DNA from: Metopolophium dirhodum
Taxonomy: Eukaryota > Arthropoda > Insecta > Hemiptera > Aphididae
Direction of reading: 5' to 3'
Length of the DNA: 64,000 bases
NCBI RefSeq assembly: GCF_019925205.1
Contig: NC_083565.1
Location: forward strand, 19,062,241 to 19,126,240
Position 1 is the stretch's first letter. Every line of letters starts with the position of its first letter. This document shows positions 37,851 through 48,343 of this stretch, piece by piece. The notes below the pieces were generated by a model. The model was given only the letters and a program-made list of their open reading frames with translations, was not told where the DNA came from and did no database searches. The translations under genes were made by a program, and so were the position numbers.

Positions 37851-40105
37851 TTATTTATGATGTACGCACGCACTCACGTATATATTATATTATATATGCG
37901 CGCGTCGCGCGAGCTATATGTATATTACGAGCAAAAAGCACATACATTAACAAGTGACGTAAAAAAAATAAACTGAAAAAAAAAACCTTTTTAAACTTGA
38001 ACGTTGGAAAATTAGGAGGTAAAATATTATACATAATATATTTATGAACGCGTTGAATTAAACTGTATATTTGTACGGATTAATGAATACATCCGCGCCA
38101 AACGTTAAAATATAAAATAATTTAATAATTATATTATAAAACGTATATACCATTACAGTAGGTTTGTATATGTATAGGTTTACTATAGCTATACTGGATG
38201 TATAAATATGTATACGTGGAAGGGAACGAAGACGCTCGGGGGCCAGGAGGCATTTCGTTTTACACGTTGAACCACAAACGAATAATAAATGCACATCTCA
38301 TAATAATTTATTTATATTAAACGATCGTTTAGAAATACGAACAAAACAATCGTCACAACCGGTTTCAATCAACTGTCAAGTCCATATCACATGGTCAGTA
38401 ATTTATGTCTGTTATACATTATATAGGTATATATTATTTATTACACCTGTGTTTTTTAAATATCGCAATTGCGTTTCTTTTAATTTCCCTTCAAATCCGC
38501 GTGCGTATGATTAAATCATAGAGCGGCATAAATACAAAAAAATTTAGAAAAATCACGTCATTTTTATCTATAAATATTTTTTTCTGGAATATTCTACGTG
38601 ATACCAATTTGTCGAGGATAACGCAACTTATTCGTGAATAATAGGTATATACTTTAAATTTTGATTGTTTTTCGATAACCATCTTCTATTGTATATATAT
38701 GAAAGCACTCGACGCGACGTACCAACTATAACAAATGCGTTATCTATATACATACACACGTTATCTTCCTTTACTATCGAAGTATATGTGTGGACATAAT
38801 ATAATACTTTTTTATGCGTATAAGACCTATTGTATATCTGAAGTGTTGGAGGTAAACTGTTATTTCTGTGACCTAAAACGATCCCACAATTAAATAATGT
38901 GTCGACGAAACTAAGTTATTTGAAAATTTAAGTTTAAGCGATGTTTCAAGTCAATTCAGTACTTATAGGTATAGTTACTTAAATAAAATCGTATTTTTCG
39001 AAAATAAAATCTATAATCAAACTAGATCATTAAATTATGCTTGTTCATATAAGAATTTTACGGTTGAATTTAATTCCCCATTTTATAGACCTATATATTA
39101 CTATAAAAATAGTTATAGTTTAAAATTGTTTTCTACTGTATAATTACTACACAGACATTTTTCGCTAAATTATCTCTGATCAGAAATTAAACTAATTCAT
39201 AATAAAGGAACTTCAATCACCCATCACACGTGTCAACCTTAACATAACCTATGCCATGCTTATATAACATATACATTCATATATTTTTAGTATGTAATAA
39301 TATAATATAACTTACTCAACCCACATCAAACCGAATTTAATCAAATTCACGTGTGTTCACAAGGCCAAGGCGACAATAGTATTTTATTTCGTGATTGTTC
39401 GACCTCATGCTAGGACAACATATGGTAGATAGATATAGTTAGACGAAAAAAAAATTTCGAAATTTTGCGGATAACGCCAGCTGCGGCGCACCACTCGTTT
39501 GCCTCGCCCGTCATATTTTTAAATTTTATTTTTCGTATTTTTTTCGCATAATATATATATATATTTTTATTGTCTTTGCGACAGAATGATGCGGTTTCAC
39601 TTTCCGCGTTATGGCTGTAGTCGCGGTACGTGAGATGAAAATTAAACAGTGATTTAGTCCGAAGACTGGTTAATAACACATGACACACCCATTGCACGCG
39701 TACAAAAAACGGGTACGCGGACCGCAGACTCGCTCGCAACTATTGTTCACATATTTGAAAAAAAAAATAATTTAGATTTGTAAGAACATATAAGAACAGC
39801 GAAAATACAAAAAAACATGAAACAAAAACACTCAATAAAAGTAAAAACTGTGGAACACAAATGTAGGTAGGTACATATTATACACAGCACTAGGTTATAC
39901 GCGTTATAGTCTGTTAACTTACGCCACGCGTTTGTTCTAGTGCGTACGCGCGCGTCGAACGAAAGGGAAAAGCCAACGTCTGGAAGTTCGTGATTTGCAT
40001 CGAGCGCCGCGCAAGTCAAAAATAATAAAAAATGTTCTTTATATTTCGTGCCTACGCAAACAAAAAATTCTCAAAAATAAATCTTATTTTGGGCCTTCAT
40101 CGGTT
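37001..40105. other. Mostly AT-rich stretch, no gene seen
   Basis: Contains an AC microsatellite (37816-37849) and a weak CpG patch at 39900-40020. The 109- and 90-codon minus-strand frames at 39410-40019 are Phe/Leu/Cys-rich and show no family motif. Confidence 0.4.
37816..37849. repeat. (AC)n microsatellite
   Basis: About seventeen AC units in an uninterrupted run. Confidence 0.9.
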
Positions 40106-40260
40106 GATAATAATAATAATAATAATAAGGCTTTATTTGTTGCACAAAAATACATAATAATAAATTGATTACAGATATACCGCACATTCGTACATAATAT
40201 TTAGTGTATTATACATAACTATTAATTAATAATAACTGTACATTATATCCTACATTAATA
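40106..40260 (-). mobile_element. Possible 5'-truncated LINE 3' end
   Basis: On the minus strand the sequence reads TTTTTGTGCAACAAATAAAGCC and then a (TTA)n tail of about 24 bases (plus coordinates 40106-40129). AATAAAGCC followed directly by a TTA/TAA microsatellite tail is the usual 3' end of insect Jockey/CR1-like or related LINEs. No reverse-transcriptase sequence is attached, so the copy would be heavily 5'-truncated. The upstream limit is a guess. Confidence 0.4.
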
Positions 40261-41010
40261 TTATAATCGCAGTGGTGTAATATAATTACGTATGTATACA
40301 CTGCAATCGCGATTCGCGAACGAAACTATAACTTTGGGGCGTCCAAATATAGTCCTCGAGCGCGCAATATCGCACGGCCAAAGGTTCAAAAAAAGACGTT
40401 ACGCGTATTCGAGTCGTATTACAATAGATATTCGCCCAAGGACTGTTGTACACGTTTGTATCATATACAACTTATATATTGTACACATAAAAGCACGGAG
40501 ACGAGAAGATACATCGAGGACAATATTCTGTATGGGTAATTTTTTATTTCGATAAGTTATTATAATATTATATTAATTTTGTCTAAAATTAAAATAGATA
40601 TCAGTACACATGAACGCGTCGTATGGTCGACTACGTCGTTTTTTTTTATCTCCGTCGTGGTAAAGTTACTATTATAGGTAGGTACCGTACCCATTGATTT
40701 TTAACAAATTTTCTATACGTTTTTTTGTTGGTTTGGTTTTTTGTTTATATTCAAACACCTTCATTTATATTATGTATCTATATACACATCACCAATACTC
40801 TCGATAATTATTGAATTTAATATGACACAATAATAATAATAATGTAACCTACGGAACCACGTCGCAAGATATAGGTACGTATACAGCTAACGCACAACTG
40901 TACAATGCGAATCATCGTCGTCAATTATGCACTTACAATACGGTGTTGGCGGCACCGGCGCGGAGTAATGGTTTGGTGAATTTACAAAAGCTGTCGTCGT
41001 TCGCGCGCAT
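40261..41010. other. Weak CpG-containing patch
   Basis: CpG-enriched words at 40300-40540 and 40910-41000. The frame open from 40292 to 40555 is Arg/Ile-rich and has no domain. Confidence 0.4.
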
Positions 41011-42134
41011 GTGTGGACAGTGTATTAATTGTATTCTAATGATTTATTTCGAGAGCTCTTCCAACCGTAAAACTGTAAAATATAGTATTATACAGCTGGA
41101 CGTTGTTTTCGCGTTACTACGTTAAAATTATCATTATTATTATAATACAATTATTAATTATGATACGGTTTCTCAAGAAATTAATAAAACGTGGTGGTAA
41201 AACGAGATGATCGAATAGGAACTCGATCGTCCATAATAATATAATATAATATTGTCCATGATTAATAACTATAACTTTGTAAAGGACTTTGTGGCCCCGG
41301 CGAATAGATCGAATAAAATACCTATTATAATAATATAATATAATATACCTATCTACCTCGCTATCTACTATTATAATGATTATTATAAGTACAATTATAC
41401 ACGTCGTATAAATAAATATATATACACTACGTATATAGTATTAAAAATTACTTTGGTAATAAAAAAGTCCAAAGGGACTCAAGTGCCTAAACGTGGCTAA
41501 TTGACGAAGCGTGTAATATAACTAGCAAATTTATTTTAAAAAAAATGTGTACGGCACAATTTGTGCCAGGGCGACCGCGGAGGTTATTGACCCAGTCCCC
41601 TCCGCCGCGGATTCTGTACGTCTACCTTCCGCGGCGGGACCCGTGGAAAAGGGCGGAAAATGCCTATGACAACTTTTGGAATTTTAGCGAAGCCGATTAA
41701 TATTATGGACGGGCGTGTATGTTCAGTGGCGTTTGTGACTATTATAAATTTTGTTCAAGTTTATTAGATAAAATTGCGTATATCACTATTCAACGGATAG
41801 ATACATGTTTGTTTTATGGACTTTCGTATTATAGGTACCTGCAGTGTTGTATTATAAATACGATAACGATGAACTCCGGATCGCAAAATTGTTTGTATAC
41901 TAACGTTTTTTTATTCAATCACCGATTTAATTATTATTATTATCATCGTCATCGCGTACGAGATAACGGCTGATTTGCAAATGCGGGTGGGGTTCTCTTC
42001 AGCCAAAAATAATAAGTATCGAAAAACACGAAATCCTAACCGCGCAGCAACACTAATATGGCAAGTAGGTAGTCTTCAAAAATAGAATACGATAATATGC
42101 ATATATATGTAATATGTATATGTTTGAGACTGAC
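41011..42134. other. Mixed stretch to the left of the candidate exon
   Basis: AT-rich, with a small GC-rich block at 41565-41655 (GACCGCGG and CCGCCGCGG words). CAGTGGCG at 41724-41731 may be a lone hAT-type terminus. If the minus-strand exon at 42135 is real, this is the start of its first intron. Confidence 0.4.
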
Positions 42135-42232
42135 CTGAGCGTTTTGTTCGCATTCCTGGACCGTTTGTCGTCTTTGGGCAATCGCAGGTAGTCTTGATCG
42201 CCCAACAAGAACAGGTCCTTGGAAATGATCAT
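42135..42232 (-). CDS. Candidate first coding exon of an unidentified gene (32 residues plus two bases)
   Basis: Read on the minus strand, the exon opens with ATG at 42232-42230 and stays open for 32 codons. It closes at CTCAG|GTCAGT, a good donor, with the intron starting at 42134. The peptide begins MIISKDLFLLGDQDYLRL and continues as a basic, polar stretch ending NANKTL. An in-frame TAA lies 24 codons upstream (42302-42304), so this ATG is the first usable start in its frame. It lies about 450 bases downstream of two TCAGT initiator-like words in the CpG island, in the right orientation. I do not recognise the protein, and no second exon was found to the left. The same DNA on the plus strand offers a rival: ATG at 42225, 21 hydrophobic codons and a GTAAGT donor at 42289. 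The minus reading is preferred for its more natural residues and promoter position. Confidence 0.4.
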
Positions 42233-42289
42233 CGTCGTAGCGGTCGCGGAGGCGGTGGTGTCGCTAATCGTGGCGGTCGATGTTGGCGG

Positions 42290-43010
42290 TAAGTAAAAAA
42301 ATTAATACGATTCAACGGATCGAGAAAAACGTGTCGGACGTTCCAAAGTGGAGCCCTCTCATCGGAATGGAAAGAAAAATCGTCGTCAACTGGATGTATA
42401 CACGGCGGCGGTGACGGCGGTTTTTACGTATTTTTCCGCGGGTAAAATTCGGACAGATTTAGAATTTTTTCGCTTGCCGGCGTCGTATTATGTTGTTTCT
42501 GTGTAAGTATGCAATATTAAATCGTATGGATCGACGGTGACGGTTTCTGTGCGATCACGACCGTTGATGCGATTTATTTTTGATGCAATAATACGTAGGT
42601 ATATAGCGACCGTACGCGGAAATACGGACGTGTAGCTTTCGGGCAGACCGCTGCGGTGGCGGCACTCCTAACACACTGACAATGTGAAACACTGAACCAG
42701 ATAGAGACGACTGCGTTCGTTAGTGGTTACGGAGGTTTGTTCTCTAACGAAACCGCTCGCACGCAGCACACTCACCCGCGCGGCGGCGGTGACGGCGGTT
42801 CCGGCGGCGGCCACCGGCCAAAGCGGTACCTGGCGGATAATCGGCAAAGCACGCGCACGTGCGATCGTCGCCAGTGTCGCCGCCGCCGCCTTCTCCTCCG
42901 CGCGCAAACTTACCACACGCCACTCCATACCTACGCAGGAACCAGGAGGTGGATATAAGTGGTGGATACATGAATGGTATCTCGGTGGCCTGGTACGAGA
43001 AATTTGGCAC
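42290..43010 (-). promoter_or_regulatory. Strong CpG island, candidate promoter of the minus-strand gene
   Basis: This is the densest CpG/GGC sequence of the window (especially 42740-42910), ending abruptly near 43.0 kb. On the minus strand two initiator-like TCAGT words occur at 42691-42695 and 42675-42679, upstream of the candidate exon. Long open frames exist on both strands (122 and 127 codons) but are Ala/Arg/Pro-rich composition products. No TATA box is evident at the expected distance. Promoter function is inferred from composition and position. Confidence 0.4.
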
Positions 43011-44267
43011 TTCGAGATTGACGGGAGTTGTTCCAAAGAAAATTATCTACGTTTTTCTATTTTTTCAACGGAGAGCAGTTTTGCTCCGTGGACACAGGAT
43101 AGATAGAGAAGTACCCTCCTTATGGGCGACTAGAAATTAAAGCACGTAACTCACTGTTAGAGTTTGTTATTTTTTTAAAATAAAAACAGAATTAATTCAA
43201 TTCTAAAGAATAATTATGAATTAGTCTAGTAAATCTATGAAGGTACCTCCTGCCCATATAATATATAAAACTTAGATTTTTACTTTTAATTTTAACTATT
43301 GAGGTGTTTGAGCTGACATATCCAAACTAAACATTTCAAGATGAAAACTTTTTACGTTCACGTATAAATAAATAACATATAATAATATTATTATCATATT
43401 ATGATGGTGCTCTCAACCGGTACAGATACGACAAAAGTTTTTGGTGGTCCTTTAAGAAAATCTTGGTTTGAGAAAAAAAATCTAAAGTAATACTTACAGA
43501 TTGTAACATTAAATATTTAAATATTATGTATTAAGTAAATAAACACGCGTAAGATAAAAACCTGAAATATTTGTGACTCATGTTAATGTTATTAACAAGG
43601 AGCCTGATATATGGATTTCCTAAATTGTTAATTCTCATTAAAGTATTTAAACTATAATTATTATAATAATAACAATTTTACATAAAACAAAAAAATAGGT
43701 ACCTATTCAGTCTTAGTTTTTATGCAATATAATATACTTATTCCCGGCGGATGTTAGATCTTTTTTTACCCGTATTCGAAAAATGTTATCTTTTCGCCAA
43801 ATTGATAATAATATTTGAACCGTGATATGAATATATAGAAGAATGTTCTTATTTATCTCAGTGTCAATCATTATCACGATTTAACTAATACTATCTTAAT
43901 AATTCTTAAATCGTAAATTCGTAATATTATAAATTATTATACAAATTTATTTAAAAATATAGTAGATCATAAAATGTTTTTATGTTCTTATAATTTATAA
44001 GGTACCTTCATACTAAGAATTAAGATGGACTGTATAAGGACTTATGGGAGGGGGGCGATTGCCTCTACCGCCCCCTCAAATAGTGCCTGATTAGATCCGG
44101 TACTGTCTAGTCGTCTAGAGACAATTTTCAAAATGTGTAAGTACTTTACTCGTATGAGGTACTTGAAAATAAAAAGTTTGGGAACCGCTGACATTAAGCG
44201 TACGAATGTATAAACTATATACTAACATAATAATATGTATACATTTTACATTAAATATGGAACAGTA
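43011..44267. other. AT-rich stretch after the composition boundary
   Basis: CpG islands cease here. The sequence is AT-rich, with a small G/C-run segment at about 44045-44110 (GGGAGGGGGGCGATTGCC) of the type found inside decayed hAT-like elements. No gene was seen. Confidence 0.45.
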
Positions 44268-45034
44268 GGGGAGACTGGCTTAGTATGACATACCTTTTTT
44301 TAATTTAAAAAAATTGAAAGAAATAATCTTAGTTAACACATGAAACTTGAGCAACATATTTGTATTTATATTATACACATATTTCTGAAGTCTAATAGTA
44401 CATTTAATACAAACAAATAATTTTAATTCACTTTTTTTTAAATGTACCTACTATGTCATTTTACCCGGAGTGTCGGATAAAATGACATACACCATATTTG
44501 TATAAGCAACCATTGTATACTGGACAATAGAAATAAATTATAAAATTTTTGGAATTTAATAGCTCAATCAATTTTTTTATTATAAATAACAACACTTTAC
44601 AAATATATATTAACATAATTAATATAATTATATAAATATGAAAATAATATAATAATAAACACTGCTATGTCATTTTGCCTGATATCATACAAGTTTTTAT
44701 GGCAAAAGTATTATAATAAGCTTATTTATAAAATAATTTTAGTATAGCTTGCCTTTTTATGTTCGACTTCGACTAAAAAAAAATTAAGAAACATAAAGTT
44801 TTATATTTTAAAATTAATTTTTAAATGATTATAAAAAAGTTGATAAGACAAAATACACATTTTTGTTATCAAATTCTCTGATAAGATCAAAACCGCGGTG
44901 GTCACTGTACACAATTGTATGTAGGAGGTTATATATCATGTATAAAGCCGATTTGGTTCCTAAATATCAATAATTCTAATCAAAACATCAATGTGTCATA
45001 TTACCCTAATATGTCATATTAAGCCAGTCTCCCC
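44268..45034. mobile_element. 767-bp non-autonomous DNA transposon, TA target duplication
   Basis: The left terminus GGGGAGACTGGCTTAGTATG is mirrored by the right terminus, whose reverse complement reads GGGGAGACTGGCTTAATATG, with one mismatch. TA flanks both ends (44266-44267 and 45035-45036). Variants of TATGTCAT recur in the termini and interior, including a hairpin of TATGTCATTTTA with its reverse complement at about 44451-44490. No transposase frame is present. TA duplication suggests the Tc1/mariner superfamily, but the GGGGA start is unusual for it, so the family stays open. Confidence 0.82.
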
Positions 45035-45607
45035 TATAAGGTAAAATATAATAGGAAGGTTTTCAAATTAAATTAGAAATATTTAAATGATTTCAAATAT
45101 TTTGCACCTAAATATTTAACTTTGTTAGTTTGTAATTTTTCATATTAATTTATTTATTTTTAGTTAGGAAAAAACTTTTCTGTCAAGATTTGTGGTTTAG
45201 AACGTACTTGCGGTAAATTGTATTAGTATATTATGATAAGTATTACTAGTTGGGTTAATGACTAATTACAAATAATGATTCTAAAGCAAATTTTATTAAA
45301 ATAATTTATTGATAAAATTTGAGTATTTTTGAGTATTAAATTACAAAAAATTTTTGACTTGTTGATAATAATATGTTATTTTGATAATATTCTCGTTCAG
45401 GTTTCTCTAACAATTTACAATATTAAAGGTAATTTTCAAATGTCCGACAAATTGGCACCGGCAAACATGTATTAATATTTTGCTATGAATTTGCTATAAT
45501 TTTGTTTAGTTTTTATTTTTAAATTAGCTACCTTATTGATTATTCTCTTTACATAATATGACGAGTAATGCTTTAATGCTTAACTTGTACCCATCACTTG
45601 AGTAATG
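45035..45607. other. AT-rich spacer between two transposons
   Basis: Nothing recognised beyond A/T runs. Confidence 0.5.
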
Positions 45608-45787
45608 TTCACCAACAGGCGTGGTTTTAGGACTAATTTTTCGTTATTTTTTTAGTACAATATTCATGCCACAAATACTTTATAATATTAGTAGTAGTTG
45701 CATTTATTATTTTTTTAATAAGGAGCACCAGAATTTTTGGAACGGACAGCTGTCCATCCGTACGCTATAACCGCCACTTTTCACCAA
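45608..45787. mobile_element. 164-bp hAT-like MITE with exact 8-bp target duplication
   Basis: TTCACCAA at 45608-45615 is repeated exactly at 45780-45787. Between them the element begins CAGGCGTGGTTTTAGG and ends in a sequence whose reverse complement is AAGTGGCGGTTATAGCG, a related but diverged terminus. An exact 8-bp duplication with CAG..GGCG-type ends fits the hAT superfamily. It holds no gene. Confidence 0.65.
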
Positions 45788-47310
45788 TATAATAAAGGTA
45801 CCATAAAAGCCCTCGAATACTCCTCAATTCAACAATAATAGTTATATACATTCTACATAAAACTAAAGCGAATACCAAAATTAAAATCTTTTATTTTTTT
45901 TATAACCAATTTAATGTGGGCTTATAAATTTTTAACTACAAAATAGAATTTACAATTTTTCGTAACTTCGATGAATTTTGTAAAAATTTGAATTCTGTTT
46001 ATAAAAAAAATTGTGACTGTATTTTCGATATTTTTTAACTGTGGTACATACATGATCACAGTTTTTCTTCGAATGTTCTTATTTGAATATTATACCTATA
46101 CTATAACTTATTCATAATTTAAATACTGCATCACTATTAGTATAGGTCTGGTATATAATATAATACCACTCTTTAAATATTTAGAAGTATCATCAACAAG
46201 ACGCCAAGGAATCAATGTATTTTTTAAAAACTGGATAATAATATATTTGCTCATTCGTTACAATTCAATTTGGTATAAAAAATATAACTGATTTTTTTTT
46301 TTATTATGTTTTATAAGTTGTAATGTTATACAACGAATTAATTAAATCTAGATTATACATCTGTATAAGAGCTTTAAATAGTGATTTAAACTATTAAATA
46401 ATTTTATTTATACATCGTTATAGAGTTATAGCTATCATAAAATTATGTTACTGTAAAATCCTTGGGCCTTGGCAAGAATTTGGTCTAACATTATTAGTTT
46501 TTGGCTCATATACTAGTATATATAATATAATATATACTACTACCCAGGTAATAATAATGTTTTAAAAATTAGCTAGTTTAGTATACTTTTGTTTGTCTCG
46601 CATAGTGTTGCCCTATATTTTTCATATTTAACGAAAAACTGGAAAAGTCTCTCTACTGTATCGACGTATCGTATACGTGTCCAGTGTACCTTGTCATTGA
46701 TACCAATGGATAATTTTTACCATATTTTAATAATATTAAAATTGAATCCAATAATAAATAATTGTATACAATAAAAAACAATTCTGAGCGGATAGTCAGC
46801 CTATATTTCTAAGGATATTTTATTGTATATTTATTTTTCTATTATTATAAGTTAGGTAACTAATTTTTGTCAAAAAAAAATCGCGTATATTATATGATAA
46901 TATTATTATTTCATCATATTATACTAGCTGTTATTAACTTACATGTATATATGGCTATAAACCATAGAACGCTGGGAATAGGTTCGAAGTAGATAATAAA
47001 TAATAATAATAATATGTATAGAAATAAAAAGAAGAAGTCCCTTCGAATAATATTTTTTATAATACAACTAAATAACTAAAATCATTATCTATTTTTGAAA
47101 TATCCGGTTTTGACGAAATTTGAACTTAAAATACTTATAAGTAGTTTACCCCCAAATTACCAACTAGAATCAATTTACAAGCTACCGTAAACCACCCTAG
47201 AAGTTAAAAATTCGAACATTTTTTCTGCTCCAAAAGGTAATGACAAGCACAAAAAAAACGACACATCATTGTAAAACCAATACATTCAACGTTTCGCTCA
47301 GAATCTATAT
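45788..47310. other. AT-rich stretch, no gene seen
   Basis: AT-rich DNA. The longest frame (46589-46774) is 61 codons without a motif. Confidence 0.5.
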
Positions 47311-47353
47311 TAGAGGTAACTGTTTATTTTGGAGGTGACCGTTAATTGTACTG
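47311..47353 (+). mobile_element. Pogo-like terminal remnant
   Basis: The words TAGAGGTAACTG and GGAGGTGACCGTTAA followed by TACTG match the right end of the pogo-like MITE at 8516-8675. The left part is missing, so it is a fragment. Confidence 0.5.
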
Positions 47354-47496
47354 TTATTGTAGATCACATTTTTCTTCTTATTTTTCTACTGTGCATATAT
47401 TATTATTTTTTCTTAATTTAAATTTTAAATTTTGTTTTGATAAAAAAATTAAACATTATAATATTATTCCTATACATTTAACTTGTGTGCTGTGTG

Positions 47497-48343
47497 TAGT
47501 GATGCGCCATTGGGAATATTCCCCAAGTAATGTTCCCGGGAACAGGGAATATTCCCCAACCTCTCGGGAAATTTCCTTGGGGAATATTGAAAAAAATAAA
47601 AAAATAAAAAATCGAGTTGGAATAGAACGACAGTCTATACTAGTATATTTTGTTCAAAGGTATAAATTAAGAGTACTGTTTTACTTTTATTTTAAAGTGA
47701 TTTAAACAAAAATACTGAAGTCTAGTTATATTTTTATTTTATTTATTACATGTATAAATAAAAAGTTATCTAGTATCTAGTTATGTTTATTTTCACAACG
47801 TATTTCAATACAAAGTAGTAGTTTGGATACTTTATTAATTGTTTTCCTTTTTTTATCATAAGTTCATAAATCATAATACATCATTATTATAAAAGTCTTA
47901 ATTAAGAGAACAGTATTGCTTTTATTTTTATTCATAAAGAGTATAGAGTATATTATAGTATAGTATAGTTTAGTATAGTATAGTATAGTATAGTATAGTA
48001 TAGTATACCTATAGTTATATATAAATATATGTTGTTCATTATATGTTTAAATAAAAGTTATTCAGTATTTCAATTTCAGTATGTTTATTTTTATTTTTTC
48101 AATATAGATAAATGAAAGTAAGATCGTTTATTTTGTGATCATTGACCATTGTACAGATTTAAAAAAATTAAATTATCGTTACTTATAATAACTTTTTTTA
48201 TAAAGAATAAATATCTAAACTGACATAATATCAATAAAGAGCTGTCATTTGGATCATTTACAACCATAAGTTTAATTTAAAACTGAAATCTATGATCAAT
48301 ATCTAAAAAACTTATTATATTCCCGGGAATTTGCCCATCACTA
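47497..48343. mobile_element. 847-bp hAT-like non-autonomous element
   Basis: The left end reads TAGTGATGCGCCATTGGGAA. The right end, reverse-complemented, reads TAGTGATGGGCAAATTCCCG. The first eight bases match exactly and the next several match partly. Several GGGAATATTCCCC palindromes crowd the left end and a CCCGGGAA block lies near the right end. The interior is AT-rich with a (TAGTA)n array and no transposase. No 8-bp duplication could be matched at these boundaries, so the ends may be off by a few bases or the copy is old. Confidence 0.5.
47941..48007. repeat. (TAGTA)n microsatellite
   Basis: A pentanucleotide array of about thirteen units with one TAGTTTAGTA interruption, inside the hAT-like element. 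Confidence 0.85.

Noticed and set aside
39410..40019. Minus-strand frames of 109 and 90 codons
   Set aside because: Hydrophobic, Phe/Cys-rich translations without motif; consistent with T-rich DNA.
42668..43106. Frames of 122 and 127 codons on opposite strands in the CpG island
   Set aside because: They overlap each other and are Ala/Arg/Pro-rich, the expected result of CpG-island composition.
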